The position numbers and the translations under genes are program-made. Of a DNA stretch of 64,000 nt, positions 1 through 8,387 are shown in pieces. The stretch covers positions 334,836 through 398,835 of the forward strand of contig NZ_AVAQ01000012.1 in NCBI RefSeq assembly GCF_000463075.2, given 5' to 3'. Every line of letters begins with the position of its first letter. Position 1 is the stretch's first letter. The notes beneath the pieces are model-generated. The model had not been told where the DNA came from, did not search any database, and saw nothing but the letters and a program-made list of their open reading frames with translations. This stretch comes from Lactiplantibacillus plantarum EGD-AQ4 (lineage in GTDB: Bacteria; Bacillota; Bacilli; Lactobacillales; Lactobacillaceae).

Positions 1-668
1 ATCACGTGACGCTGAAAAATGGGCAACGCGTCGTCGTGAATAATCCAGTGCAATTTCCCGCCTTCAGCTTGATCGAACAAGTCGAAGAGCCCTTCATGAA
101 GGCCGAAATCACGACACCCGACGCTAGTTTGAATGCGGTACTGAAGCTCGCTGAGCAACACAAAGGGACGCTAATCGACTTATCGAATAATGGCGAGCTA
201 GTCGTCGCCGTCATCAAAATTCCGTTGTCTGAAATCGCGTCCCACTTCTTCTCCGAGCTAAAATCCGTCTCACATGGATTTGCGAGTCTTAACACGACCT
301 TTTACGATAATGAAGCGAGTGATCTCGTCAAAGTGGAAGTCGATATCAACTACGCCCCCGTGGACGCGCTCACCTTCGTCGTTCATCGCGAAGACGCCCC
401 ACAAATGACCCAGCAATTAGTCATTGGACTGAAATCCACCGTGCCGCGCCAACTCTATCCGACACCGGTTCAGGCGATCGTCGAAGGCAAAGTTCTAGCG
501 CGCGTGGACGTGCCCCCACTACGGAAAAATGCGGCCGTCAATGGTGACAAGCATAGCGTTTCCAAAAAGGCCGCCCTGTTACGCCGTCAAAGTGCAAACA
601 AACGGCGTGCCACCAAGAACACCATCAAATTACCGCAAAGCGTGTTCAATACGATTCTTGGGATCTAA
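1..668 (+). CDS. lepA: LepA/EF4-type GTPase, C-terminal part (partial at left edge)
   Basis: The reading frame is open at the left edge, so only about the last 220 residues are present. They correspond to domain V and the special C-terminal domain of elongation factor 4, a ribosome-bound GTPase that acts on stalled or mistranslocated ribosomes. Visible family landmarks are a GFASL segment, a VDALTFVVHR segment, VPRQLYPTPVQAIV and a basic tail rich in Lys and Arg (LRKN, KKAALLRRQ) that ends in VFNTIL. The sequence is rather divergent from housekeeping LepA, for example QAIVEGKVLARVD where ordinary LepA has QAAIGxKIIARE. I infer a second, paralogous LepA, as L. plantarum strains often carry. 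A bidirectional-looking terminator follows. Confidence 0.85.
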   Translation, partial: HVTLKNGQRVVVNNPVQFPAFSLIEQVEEPFMKAEITTPDASLNAVLKLAEQHKGTLIDLSNNGELVVAVIKIPLSEIASHFFSELKSVSHGFASLNTTFYDNEASDLVKVEVDINYAPVDALTFVVHREDAPQMTQQLVIGLKSTVPRQLYPTPVQAIVEGKVLARVDVPPLRKNAAVNGDKHSVSKKAALLRRQSANKRRATKNTIKLPQSVFNTILGI

Positions 669-730
669 CACGCGCACGACCAGCTGGTTTTGCCAACAAC
701 TCAAGTTTTTCTATATCGTAAAAAACTAAA

Positions 731-776
731 GTGGCGCCTCAAGAATTTATCGTCAAATTCTTGAAGCACCATTTTT
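731..776. terminator. Rho-independent terminator after the lepA-like gene
   Basis: Imperfect stem of about 17 bp (GTGGCGCCTCAAGAATTT pairing with AAATTCTTGAAGCACC) around a short ATCGTC loop, followed by TTTTT on the plus strand. The minus strand also runs into a T-rich stretch, so it may serve the convergent DUF218 gene too. Confidence 0.75.
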
Positions 777-861
777 AATCTAAAATCAGTTGAGCAAGGT
801 CAGCCACTAGTGCATTGACTGATTGCAACGGCCAGTTTCAACTTGCACAGCCATTTTGTCA

Positions 862-1944
862 TCACCCAGCATAATAAGCATCAAACCACACCAGCAATAG
901 CGACACAATCAACAGTCCCGCTACCGCCAGCGCATGCCACCACTTATTGCGGACGAAGATGGCGATGTATTCTCGCAAAATCGCGTCAGGCAAGAAGAAG
1001 CGGGCCGTGCGTGCTCCGATACCATCCGCTTTAAGTCCGGCCTGCTTGGCAAACATTCCCGCTCGCAGCGTATGGTAGTTATTCGTCACGAAAATCGTGC
1101 GTGGTTGTTTAATGGGGCCCTGGTCAATCAACTGCTTACTGAATTGCATATTTTGCAGCGTCGTTTTGGACTTTGTCTCCGCCCAACCAGCCGACGCCGG
1201 CAAACCGTGAGCAATCGCATAATCCAGCATTGCTTGGCCTTCTGGAACCGTCTCGTCACCACCCTGGCCACCAGAAAAAATCATGATGGCTGGATGCTGC
1301 GTCTTGCGTTGTTGCTTTTGATAAAATCGCAACCCACGCATGATCCGCTGACCTAGTAGTGGCGAGACCCGGTTGCCATCCAGCAATCCCGCACCCAGGA
1401 CGATAATGTAATCTTGCCGTAGTCGTGGCCAGTTAAATTGATAGATCGTCAGCATCGTCAAATAGTTATAGAACCAAAATCCCACGTACAGGATCACGAG
1501 GTTTGGAAAAATCGCCATGAAGTTGCTGACTGGTTGGGGAACGTACTGGCTCACGCGATTGCCGATAAATGGCAAAATCAGAATTGCCAACCCCAGATAC
1601 AAAGTCAGCATATTGGCCAAAGTATGGCTTTCATGCCGCCACATGATCCAAGCATTCCATAGTAGCAGAAAAGCCTGTAACGTGAAAATCAGGCCAATCA
1701 AGAGTAGTAACAACACAAATAACGTGCCACTGACAATAATCAGCCAATGGATATTACTGCCGAGAATCGTCACGGCCAACATGGCTAAAAAGGAATAGAA
1801 AAATAGCGAAAACCAGATGCCATTACCTAAACGGACTTTATCGCGATGGTACCGCCAGCTAAAGCCAGTTCCAAAGAAGATGGGGACCAGCCAGCCCCAG
1901 TAAAACACGGCTGGGACTGGGACCCACACTGCCGCATTATTCAC
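862..1944 (-). CDS. DUF218 (YdcF/SanA-like) multispanning membrane protein
   Basis: A 360-residue protein with about five hydrophobic segments in the first 170 residues, a soluble DUF218 domain at roughly 185-325, and one last membrane segment near the C-terminus. The DUF218 core shows YIIVLGAGL, a SPLLGQRIMRGL helix, IMIFSGGQGGDE and the TKSKTTLQNM stretch; this is the SanA/YdcF fold linked to envelope integrity. The five-helix leader plus DUF218 is a common layout in lactobacilli. The start is GTG at 1944, preceded by GGGGGTG six bases upstream. It lies 158 bp after fetB on the same strand, and no terminator is visible between them. Molecular function is unknown. Confidence 0.8.
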   Translation of the reverse strand: MNNAAVWVPVPAVFYWGWLVPIFFGTGFSWRYHRDKVRLGNGIWFSLFFYSFLAMLAVTILGSNIHWLIIVSGTLFVLLLLLIGLIFTLQAFLLLWNAWIMWRHESHTLANMLTLYLGLAILILPFIGNRVSQYVPQPVSNFMAIFPNLVILYVGFWFYNYLTMLTIYQFNWPRLRQDYIIVLGAGLLDGNRVSPLLGQRIMRGLRFYQKQQRKTQHPAIMIFSGGQGGDETVPEGQAMLDYAIAHGLPASAGWAETKSKTTLQNMQFSKQLIDQGPIKQPRTIFVTNNYHTLRAGMFAKQAGLKADGIGARTARFFLPDAILREYIAIFVRNKWWHALAVAGLLIVSLLLVWFDAYYAG

Positions 1945-2102
1945 ATCAACACCCCCGCATCATATTATATTCAGCTCCCATCATATCGGAGTCGCCGCGG
2001 GACTGCAATCAGGAACCATTACTTTTGCCTAACTGATTTGATAATTGCCGTCATTTTAGGTTGGATGCCGCAATGATCCACCCAATCCGTGTCACCATCA
2101 AC

Positions 2103-2858
2103 TTACTTCAATTGTTTCTGGGCATTATAGAAATTGCGGTAAGCCAAGTAGCACGCGATAATCGAGCCCAAACTTGTCGCTGACAAGAGCATGAACGTCA
2201 CCATGATTTGGTACTTGATGGCCCGCACCGGATCGACACCGGCAAAAATCAGCCCAGACATCATGCCTGGCAGACTAACCAACCCGACCGTTTTAGCCGA
2301 ATCAATCGTGGGTGACATCCCCGTCCGAATCGCTTCGCGGACAATCGCAATCGAGGCATCTAGCAAGCCGGCCCCGAGCGCCAGTCGTTCCAGCACGCCC
2401 TGACGTTGATCGTGGAATTGGCTATTGAGACTACGATAGGCCAACCCAATGGCGACCATCGAATTCGACGCAATCATGCCAGAAATCGGGATCATCTGGG
2501 ACGGAATGAACTTGATGGCTCCTGATAAAACCAGGACGCCCAATGTCACGCCGGTACTGACAAAGATGGCTAATAGTGAAATCCCCAAAGCATGGTCGAT
2601 GCCCGGACCACGTTTTTTCGCATTCCACGCCGCATTAAAGATGATGAAGCCCATCATAGCTAAAGTCAGCCATAAATTATTAACGCGGAAAATATACTTC
2701 AACAAGTAGCCGACAATGAACAACTGCACGACTGCGCGCACAACACCAATAATAATGTCCTTATCCAAGCCGAGCTTCTGCCACAGACTAATCCCGAGCG
2801 CGACTAAGACTAACATGGCCGCGAGAAACAACGATGTGTTATTAACTGCTAAATTCAT
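2103..2858 (-). CDS. fetB: FetB/YbbM-type ABC transporter permease (UPF0014)
   Basis: A 251-residue membrane protein with about seven hydrophobic helices and the UPF0014 family signature: RAVVQLFIVGYLL near residue 45, MIPISGMIASNSMVAIGLAY near 130 and SLPGMMSGLIFAGVDPVRAIKYQIMV near 200. In E. coli FetB pairs with the FetA ATPase to export iron and protect against oxidative stress. The start codon overlaps the stop of the upstream ATPase gene by 4 bases (ATGA), so the two are translationally coupled. That the cargo is iron is inferred from the family; the sequence does not show it. Confidence 0.85.
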   Translation of the reverse strand: MNLAVNNTSLFLAAMLVLVALGISLWQKLGLDKDIIIGVVRAVVQLFIVGYLLKYIFRVNNLWLTLAMMGFIIFNAAWNAKKRGPGIDHALGISLLAIFVSTGVTLGVLVLSGAIKFIPSQMIPISGMIASNSMVAIGLAYRSLNSQFHDQRQGVLERLALGAGLLDASIAIVREAIRTGMSPTIDSAKTVGLVSLPGMMSGLIFAGVDPVRAIKYQIMVTFMLLSATSLGSIIACYLAYRNFYNAQKQLK

Positions 2859-3505
2859 GCGTGCACCTCCAAGCGTCCATCGACAACTTTCGCTAGCTGG
2901 TCGGCTGCGGCAATCTCCGTCGTATCGTGCGTAATCATGATCGTCGTGACGTGTTCTTGCTCATTAAGTCGCCGCAACCATTGATGAACAATGTCTTTGT
3001 TTGCTTCATCTAAACCCGCCGTGACTTCATCTAAGAGTAAGACTTGTGGTAAAAATAAGACGTTGCGAATCAGTGCCACCCGTTGCCGCTCCCCACCGGA
3101 AAGCTCAGTGACGGGTTGATGTAAGGTCCGTTCCGACAAACCAAAGTTCTGTAAAGCCGTCACGACGCGGCTGGTATCCATGGGTTGTTTGCGAATTTGA
3201 TAGGGAAAGGCCAGGTTATCCGCTACCGTTTCGCCAAATAAGGTCGGTTGTTGGAAACAATACGAGACTTGGCGCCGATACAGGATGGGGTCGTAACTTT
3301 CAATCGGTCGGTCCTCAAACCGCAAGTCACCACTCGTTTTTGAAATCATAGCCGCGATAATCCGTAGTAAAGTACTCTTACCGCCCCCCGACGGCCCGGT
3401 CAAGGTGATGTGGGCCCCCGCTGGAATCTGCCAATTAATATCATGCAAAATGTGTTGGTCCGCAACCTGATAATTAACTTGTGACAACGAAATCAATGCC
3501 TTCAT
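2855..3505 (-). CDS. fetA: FetA/YbbL-type ABC transporter ATP-binding protein
   Basis: A 216-residue single-domain ATPase. Walker A is GPSGGGKST near residue 38, the Q-loop is CFQQP, the ABC signature is LSGGERQRVAL near 138 and Walker B is VLLLDEVTAGLD near 158, followed by a switch His in MITHD. It is the first gene of a two-gene unit with the UPF0014 permease, so it most likely powers metal export by the FetAB type of system. GGGGTGG lies six bases before the ATG. The region upstream is short and shared with the divergent methyltransferase gene. Confidence 0.87.
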   Translation of the reverse strand: MKALISLSQVNYQVADQHILHDINWQIPAGAHITLTGPSGGGKSTLLRIIAAMISKTSGDLRFEDRPIESYDPILYRRQVSYCFQQPTLFGETVADNLAFPYQIRKQPMDTSRVVTALQNFGLSERTLHQPVTELSGGERQRVALIRNVLFLPQVLLLDEVTAGLDEANKDIVHQWLRRLNEQEHVTTIMITHDTTEIAAADQLAKVVDGRLEVHA

Positions 3506-3599
3506 TTCTAGCCACCCCCGTTATTAAATTAGAATCATTATAACCTGATAATGTATCGGCTTTCAATGAAAACTACTCAGTGATCGTCGCTTTCCCGCC

Positions 3600-3609
3600 A
3601 TGCTATAAT
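3600..3609 (+). promoter_or_regulatory. Extended -10 promoter of the rlmCD-like gene
   Basis: TGCTATAAT, a consensus -10 hexamer with the TG extension, about 45 bases before the methyltransferase start. Confidence 0.6.
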
Positions 3610-3654
3610 GGGAGTTAACACAGTTCACAGAAAAACGAGGTCAAAATTAAACTT

Positions 3655-5100
3655 ATGCCACAATCTAACCATTATTCGCACCAATCCCGATCACACAATG
3701 ATCGCCGCCGGCAGCAACCGGCCGAAAAGGTGCAGTCGACCGTTACGATCGGCCAACGTTTTCCACTCACGATTCGGCGCCTCGGTATCAACGGCGAAGG
3801 AATCGGTTACTATAAGCACGTGATTACGTTCGTCAAAGGCGCCCTACCAGAAGAAGTCGTGGTCGCTGAAGTCACGGCGGTCCATCCACGTTACTTGGAA
3901 GCTAAAATTCGCAGTATTCGTAAACCAAGCCCGGACCGCGTCGATCCACAAGACGCATACGCAGGCGAAGTAGGTGGTTTCGAGCTCGAACACCTCGACT
4001 ACCCGGCACAATTAACGTTCAAACAAGATTTGATTCGCCAAGCGCTTGAAAAATACCGGCCTGCTGGTTATCGCCATTACGACGTTCGACCAACGATTGG
4101 TATGGCCGATCCGTATGCCTACCGCAACAAGGCCCAGTTTCAGGTTCGGATGATCGATGGCCACGTCGCCGCCGGGCTTTATAAAGAAAATAGTCATGAC
4201 CTAGTCGACTTACCGACTTGTTCCGTTCAAATGCCGGCAACCATGACGGTGATGCGTCAAGTCGTCGCCTGGTTAGAAGAACTCGAAGTGCCGATTTACG
4301 ATGAAGCTCACAACTCAGGCATCGTCAAGACACTGGTCGTTCGGGAGGCCGCTGCAACCGGTGAAGTGCAATTAGTCTTCATCACCAATACACCCAAACT
4401 GCCGAAGAAGCACCAATTGTTAATGAAGATTGCTGAAAAGTTGCCAATGGTCGTCTCGGTCATGCAAAACGTCAATGCTGGCAAGACGTCCCTCGTATGG
4501 GGTGATCAAACTACCCTACTCGCTGGTAAACCAACGATTACGGAAGAACTCGACGGCTTAGTCTTCGACCTGTCTGCACGGGCCTTCTTCCAATTGAATC
4601 CGCAACAAACTAAGAAGTTGTATCGTTTGGCACGCGAAGCACTCGACTTGGCACCTAACGAAACCTTAGTCGACGCCTATTCGGGGGTCGGAACGATTGG
4701 CCTGTCACTAGCCGATGTCGCCAAAGAAGTGCGGGGCATGGACACGATTCCGGCCGCGGTCGCAGATGCTAACGCCAATGCGCAACGCAACAAAATCACG
4801 AACGCCCACTACGAAGTTGGCGAAGCCGAAGTCTTACTGCCACAATGGTTAGCCAGCGGATTCGCACCGGACGCAATGGTCGTTGACCCGCCCCGTACTG
4901 GTCTGGACGGCGTGTTAATCGATGCCATCTTACAAAGCGCACCCGAAAAACTCGTCTATATTTCTTGTAATCCATCGACCCTGGCACGCGATTTACAAGA
5001 ATTGACGCGCGGCTACCAAGTCGACTACATTCAATCGATCGACATGTTCCCGCAAACGGCGCGCTGTGAGGCGGTCGTGCGCTTTACGAAACGTCATTAA
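3655..5100 (+). CDS. rlmCD: 23S rRNA (uracil-C5)-methyltransferase, RlmCD/RumA family
   Basis: A 481-residue SAM-dependent methyltransferase. A TRAM domain occupies about 30-90, and the Rossmann catalytic domain follows, with VDAYSGVGTIGLSLAD (SAM binding) near 340, VVDPPRTGLD near 405 and the catalytic cysteine in YISCNPSTLARDL near 440. In Firmicutes this family makes m5U747 and/or m5U1939 in 23S rRNA. The iron-sulfur segment, usually CxxxxxCGGCxLQH, here reads YAGEVGGFELEH, so all the cluster cysteines are gone. The first ~30 residues are basic and low in complexity. The best Shine-Dalgarno (GAGG) is 13 bases from the ATG, which is long, so the true start is slightly uncertain. Confidence 0.88.
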   Translation: MPQSNHYSHQSRSHNDRRRQQPAEKVQSTVTIGQRFPLTIRRLGINGEGIGYYKHVITFVKGALPEEVVVAEVTAVHPRYLEAKIRSIRKPSPDRVDPQDAYAGEVGGFELEHLDYPAQLTFKQDLIRQALEKYRPAGYRHYDVRPTIGMADPYAYRNKAQFQVRMIDGHVAAGLYKENSHDLVDLPTCSVQMPATMTVMRQVVAWLEELEVPIYDEAHNSGIVKTLVVREAAATGEVQLVFITNTPKLPKKHQLLMKIAEKLPMVVSVMQNVNAGKTSLVWGDQTTLLAGKPTITEELDGLVFDLSARAFFQLNPQQTKKLYRLAREALDLAPNETLVDAYSGVGTIGLSLADVAKEVRGMDTIPAAVADANANAQRNKITNAHYEVGEAEVLLPQWLASGFAPDAMVVDPPRTGLDGVLIDAILQSAPEKLVYISCNPSTLARDLQELTRGYQVDYIQSIDMFPQTARCEAVVRFTKRH

Positions 5101-5134
5101 TTAATTAATTTATTTTTTTGAAGGGGGAATCTCC

Positions 5135-5578
5135 ATGGCAGCTACTGATAGCCAAATTGCACTCACGATGACCTTTACGCTACGGCCACCGTTCAAAACG
5201 CACTTCTTATTGTTAAAGGATTACGTGGCGGATGTTCGCATTCCAGCCCGTGATGGCGTGTTAACGACGATCATCGCCAAAAACATTCCGTTGACCCCGG
5301 CGCTGGAACAACTCAAAACGATTTTCGACGACGTGCAAAACCCCGTATACTGGCAATTACACGACCAAGCGGTACAGGAATTCTTCAGCGCCCATCCTGA
5401 CCAGCGTCCAGTATTGCCACTGGATCTCTTGCAAGTCATGCTCAATACCTTGTCCGCTCAAGGATTGTCGGACGAACAACTGATGCACATTATGCGCGAA
5501 GTCTTCGAACGCTTGCAGACCAACGACTTTAACAGCCAGGTTGCGCAGCGGATTTTGACTTCGTTGAATAATAAATAA
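5135..5578 (+). CDS. Conserved hypothetical protein, 147 aa
   Basis: Not recognised. It is a soluble 147-residue protein with no signal peptide or membrane segment. The N-terminal third is beta-rich and the rest is predicted helical (DLLQVMLNTLSAQGLSDEQLMHIM and following). GAAGGGGG stands seven bases before the ATG, so it is very likely translated. It starts 34 bp after the rlmCD-like gene and ends at a strong terminator, so the two form a short operon. No catalytic motif is visible. Confidence 0.7.
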   Translation: MAATDSQIALTMTFTLRPPFKTHFLLLKDYVADVRIPARDGVLTTIIAKNIPLTPALEQLKTIFDDVQNPVYWQLHDQAVQEFFSAHPDQRPVLPLDLLQVMLNTLSAQGLSDEQLMHIMREVFERLQTNDFNSQVAQRILTSLNNK

Positions 5579-5590
5579 TTTGATTTACAA

Positions 5591-5640
5591 AAGGGACCCT
5601 GACAATGCTGGAATATCAGCTTGTCAGGGTCCCCTTGACG
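5591..5640. terminator. Strong bidirectional terminator
   Basis: AGGGACCCTGACAA pairs with TTGTCAGGGTCCCCTT around a TGCTGGAATATCAGC apex that itself pairs (GCTG/CAGC). T-rich runs flank it in both directions, fitting termination of the convergent 5135 and HAD genes. Confidence 0.85.
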
Positions 5641-5797
5641 TTTTAAAAGTTAATCCTAAATTTGAATCTTGGTTGTTGACGACTCAACATTGCGAGTTGT
5701 CCCCAATCAGGCTTAATGAGTGCCGGTGCTGCGTAGCTCAGCGCATAAATTCAGTCGCGCACATCAAATGCGCAATGCGATGTCGGCAACAACTAAA

Positions 5798-6616
5798 TCA
5801 GCTAAAATACCGTTCTAGCGTCGCCTGAATCCCAGGCTGATCATTATCCGTCGTCACCATATCCGCGGCATCTTTAACCGCTTGAGGCGCATTGCCCATC
5901 GCAACCCCGACGCCCACTTCTTGGAGCATCGCAACATCGTTAAAGTTATCGCCAAACCCCAGCGTTTCAGCTGTCGTGAGGTGTTCATCCGCCAGTAATT
6001 TCTTCAAAGCAGCGGCTTTGGTGACACCGGTGGCGACGATTTCTAGATACGTCGCTTTAGAACGATAAACGGCTAAGTCTTTGAATTCAGGTGTTTGTAG
6101 TCGTTGCTCGATTGCTTGAATCACAGTAGCCTCCGCCATAATCATGATTTTGTGCACTGGCGTCGGCGCCACTTGTAGCCAGTCGGCAAGGTCAGCCACC
6201 TGTGGTTGGTAGCCGATGCCGTCAGCTTCTTGTTGCTCCCACTGTCCCATATTAGCGACTAACCAGTCGTTATTCGTATAAATATTGATGGAAGCAGTTG
6301 GCCATTCACGTGCGATTAACGCCTGGACTGACCGCGCCAGTTCAGGGGCAACCGCTTGTTCTTCAAAGACCGTTAGTTGGTCATGATCATCGGTAGTTGC
6401 CGTTAGCGCCCCGTTATACGCAATCATCGTAGAATTAATCCCCAACTGCTGGGCAATACCAAACATGCCTTTTGGCGAGCGTGCTGAAGCTAACACCATC
6501 TTTGCGCCGCGTGCGACCGCCGCTTGAACCCCCGTAATCGTTGCGGGTAATAATTGGCCGTGGCTGTCCACTAGGGTACCGTCGATGTCACTTACGATTA
6601 GTTTAATTGTTTTCAT
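5798..6616 (-). CDS. HAD-superfamily Cof-type phosphatase
   Basis: A 272-residue Cof/YbiV-like hydrolase. Motif I is VSDIDGTLVDS near residue 8, with the nucleophile and acid/base Asp. Motif II is VLASARS near 42, motif III has the Lys in VTKAAALKKLL, and motif IV is GFGDNFNDVAML near 220. The C2 cap between about 85 and 185 sets the substrate, usually a sugar phosphate or a cofactor such as PLP or FMN, but this cannot be read from sequence. AGGAAA precedes the ATG. It is transcribed toward the shared terminator at 5591-5640. Confidence 0.87.
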   Translation of the reverse strand: MKTIKLIVSDIDGTLVDSHGQLLPATITGVQAAVARGAKMVLASARSPKGMFGIAQQLGINSTMIAYNGALTATTDDHDQLTVFEEQAVAPELARSVQALIAREWPTASINIYTNNDWLVANMGQWEQQEADGIGYQPQVADLADWLQVAPTPVHKIMIMAEATVIQAIEQRLQTPEFKDLAVYRSKATYLEIVATGVTKAAALKKLLADEHLTTAETLGFGDNFNDVAMLQEVGVGVAMGNAPQAVKDAADMVTTDNDQPGIQATLERYFS

Positions 6617-6651
6617 CTTGCTTTTCCTACTTTCACAAGTTGCCTATCCGT

Positions 6652-6682
6652 CACAAAAAAGCCTGAGATTTCCCAGACCTAA
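6652..6682 (-). terminator. Minus-strand terminator after the MerR gene
   Basis: Read on the minus strand, GTCTGGGA pairs with TCTCAGGC and is followed by TTTTTTG, just beyond the MerR-type regulator stop codon. Confidence 0.65.
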
Positions 6683-6690
6683 ACACTTCA

Positions 6691-7146
6691 CTACTCTAAT
6701 TCTCGCCGATTCTTCAAATCAAACACCACTCGGTCCCCCACGAGTTTGGCAAATAATTCCTGCTCAGGTTGGGGGTCGAACGGCCCCAAATCAACTAGAA
6801 TCTGGCCATCGTCCGCCACTTGATACCCTTGATACCGATCAAAGATGACATGATACATCGTCTGGGCTGGTCGCATCCGCTCATCCACCTGAGCAGCCGC
6901 CGCCTTCAACGTATAGCCAGCTTGGAGTAAGTTACTCATCGCAGCCGCTTTGATAACCATTTTCATGGTATATATGCGTGCCTGACCTGGCTCATCCTCA
7001 TTCTTAGGAATAATGTACCCCTTTTTTTGCCAATACCGCAGTTGTCGTGGCGAGACACCAGTCATTCTGCTCAATTCACTAATGCCAATCGTTAGTTGAC
7101 CCTTATGAAAGAGCTCACGTAAATCTCCACGCGTCCCGTTTGCCAT
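6691..7146 (-). CDS. MerR-family transcriptional regulator
   Basis: A 151-residue regulator. The winged helix-turn-helix is at about 17-85: IGISELSRMTGVSPRQLRYWQKKGYI, then a wing containing ARIYTMKMV, then a helix with LLQAGYTLKAAAAQV. The remaining ~60 residues form a short effector-like tail (YQGYQVADDGQILVDLGPF) rather than the long coiled coil of drug-binding MerR proteins. No metal-binding cysteines are present. GGAGG lies before the ATG. The NmrA-like gene is 94 bp upstream on the same strand and may be co-transcribed or controlled by it; that link is inference. Confidence 0.8.
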   Translation of the reverse strand: MANGTRGDLRELFHKGQLTIGISELSRMTGVSPRQLRYWQKKGYIIPKNEDEPGQARIYTMKMVIKAAAMSNLLQAGYTLKAAAAQVDERMRPAQTMYHVIFDRYQGYQVADDGQILVDLGPFDPQPEQELFAKLVGDRVVFDLKNRRELE

Positions 7147-7239
7147 GCTGGCGCCTCCTTTCCAAAATTGCTATTACACTAGATTATAGCATGGAATTTA
7201 GTCGTCACCATTAACTCACTGGGAATTTTGTGTGATTAA

Positions 7240-8103
7240 TTAGCTCGGACGGTACGTCGTTTGTAAGAAGTCAGTCAAGGATTGCGCCGGCTGTCCCATA
7301 ATCTGCTGGTAATCGTCACTGACTGTTGCTAACAAGCCCATGGCGCCACCCGCATACATCGAGGCTAACATCGGGCCTTCATTGTTCTGATTATACATAT
7401 CGCTGAAAGCCTGCAACGATACTGGTTGATAGCCAATCGGTTGTCCGCTAACTTGACTCAAAACGGCCGCCAGTTCAGGCATCGTGTAGGCCTGTTCTTG
7501 AGTGAGCGTGTAGATGCGGCCGCGTTGTAATAGATCTGGCGTCGTCGCGACCTTGGCAAATGCCGCGGCACTATCCGCCTGACTGATAAAACTCAAAGCT
7601 TGGTCGCCCATCGGATAAATGACATTGTGCCGCTCGATTAATTCGGGTAAATAGGGCACCAACGGATCAGCGTACAGCGCATTGCGAACGATCGTATAAT
7701 TGAGGTCAGTTCCAGCTAAGCGACGCGGTACGTAGCCGTAGAACGCTGACAGTGCAAAGGGGTTGTTGGCTTGGTCGGCAATGAAGCCCATCACTAACAA
7801 ATGCTGCACATTCGCTTGCTGGACCGCCGCCAAGACATTCTCAAACTCTTGTACCCGTAAATAACTGTTGTGGCTCTTACTTGGAATATAAATCAAGACA
7901 TCACTATCCTGGAAAAAAGCTTGTAATCGTTCTGGCTGTTGGTAATCGATTGCCATCACTTGCATACCCTGTTGTTGATAATCCTGTGCTTTACTAGGCG
8001 TGTGAACACCTAAATACAACTCGCTAGGATCCACTAATGGTTTGATTGCCGCAACAATCTGTTGTCCCAAATGACCCGTGGCACCTGTAATCGCATATTT
8101 CAT
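7240..8103 (-). CDS. NmrA-like NAD(P)-binding oxidoreductase (QorB/YtfG type)
   Basis: A 287-residue atypical short-chain dehydrogenase. The dinucleotide motif TGATGHLGQQI sits at residues 7-17; later stretches DVLIYIPSKSHNSYLRVQEFENVLAA and YTIVRNALYADPLVPYL follow the pattern of quinone oxidoreductase 2. Such enzymes reduce quinones or act as redox sensors with NADPH. The catalytic Tyr-x-x-x-Lys of classical SDRs is absent, as expected for NmrA relatives. A good GGAG stands before the ATG. The MerR-type gene lies 94 bp downstream. Confidence 0.82.
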   Translation of the reverse strand: MKYAITGATGHLGQQIVAAIKPLVDPSELYLGVHTPSKAQDYQQQGMQVMAIDYQQPERLQAFFQDSDVLIYIPSKSHNSYLRVQEFENVLAAVQQANVQHLLVMGFIADQANNPFALSAFYGYVPRRLAGTDLNYTIVRNALYADPLVPYLPELIERHNVIYPMGDQALSFISQADSAAAFAKVATTPDLLQRGRIYTLTQEQAYTMPELAAVLSQVSGQPIGYQPVSLQAFSDMYNQNNEGPMLASMYAGGAMGLLATVSDDYQQIMGQPAQSLTDFLQTTYRPS

Positions 8104-8280
8104 CTTAACCCGCTCCTTCTTGTAACTTCATTAGTTACATTAAACCGGATTTGGTTTTGTTTGTCAATCAAAGCCGCTTATGGTCAGGGTAGTACCATAG
8201 AGGTCGGTTGCCCACTAACTTAGAAACTGGCGGGCACTGCGCTCAAATCATCGTCACCCCAACCGACACCGCCGCGACCA

Positions 8281-8321
8281 CAAAAAATTGGCAGCCATCA
8301 ACTTGCGATGACTGCCAATAA
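8281..8321 (-). terminator. Minus-strand terminator after the PTS gene
   Basis: On the minus strand ATTGGCAGTCATC pairs with GATGGCTGCCAAT and is followed by TTTTTTG, about 70 bases after the phosphotransferase stop codon. Confidence 0.8.
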
Positions 8322-8387
8322 GCTATTAATTTTACGCTAAAAATTTTAACCGAGCTTCAGTAGAACGTTCAATTCTACCCGTTTAGC

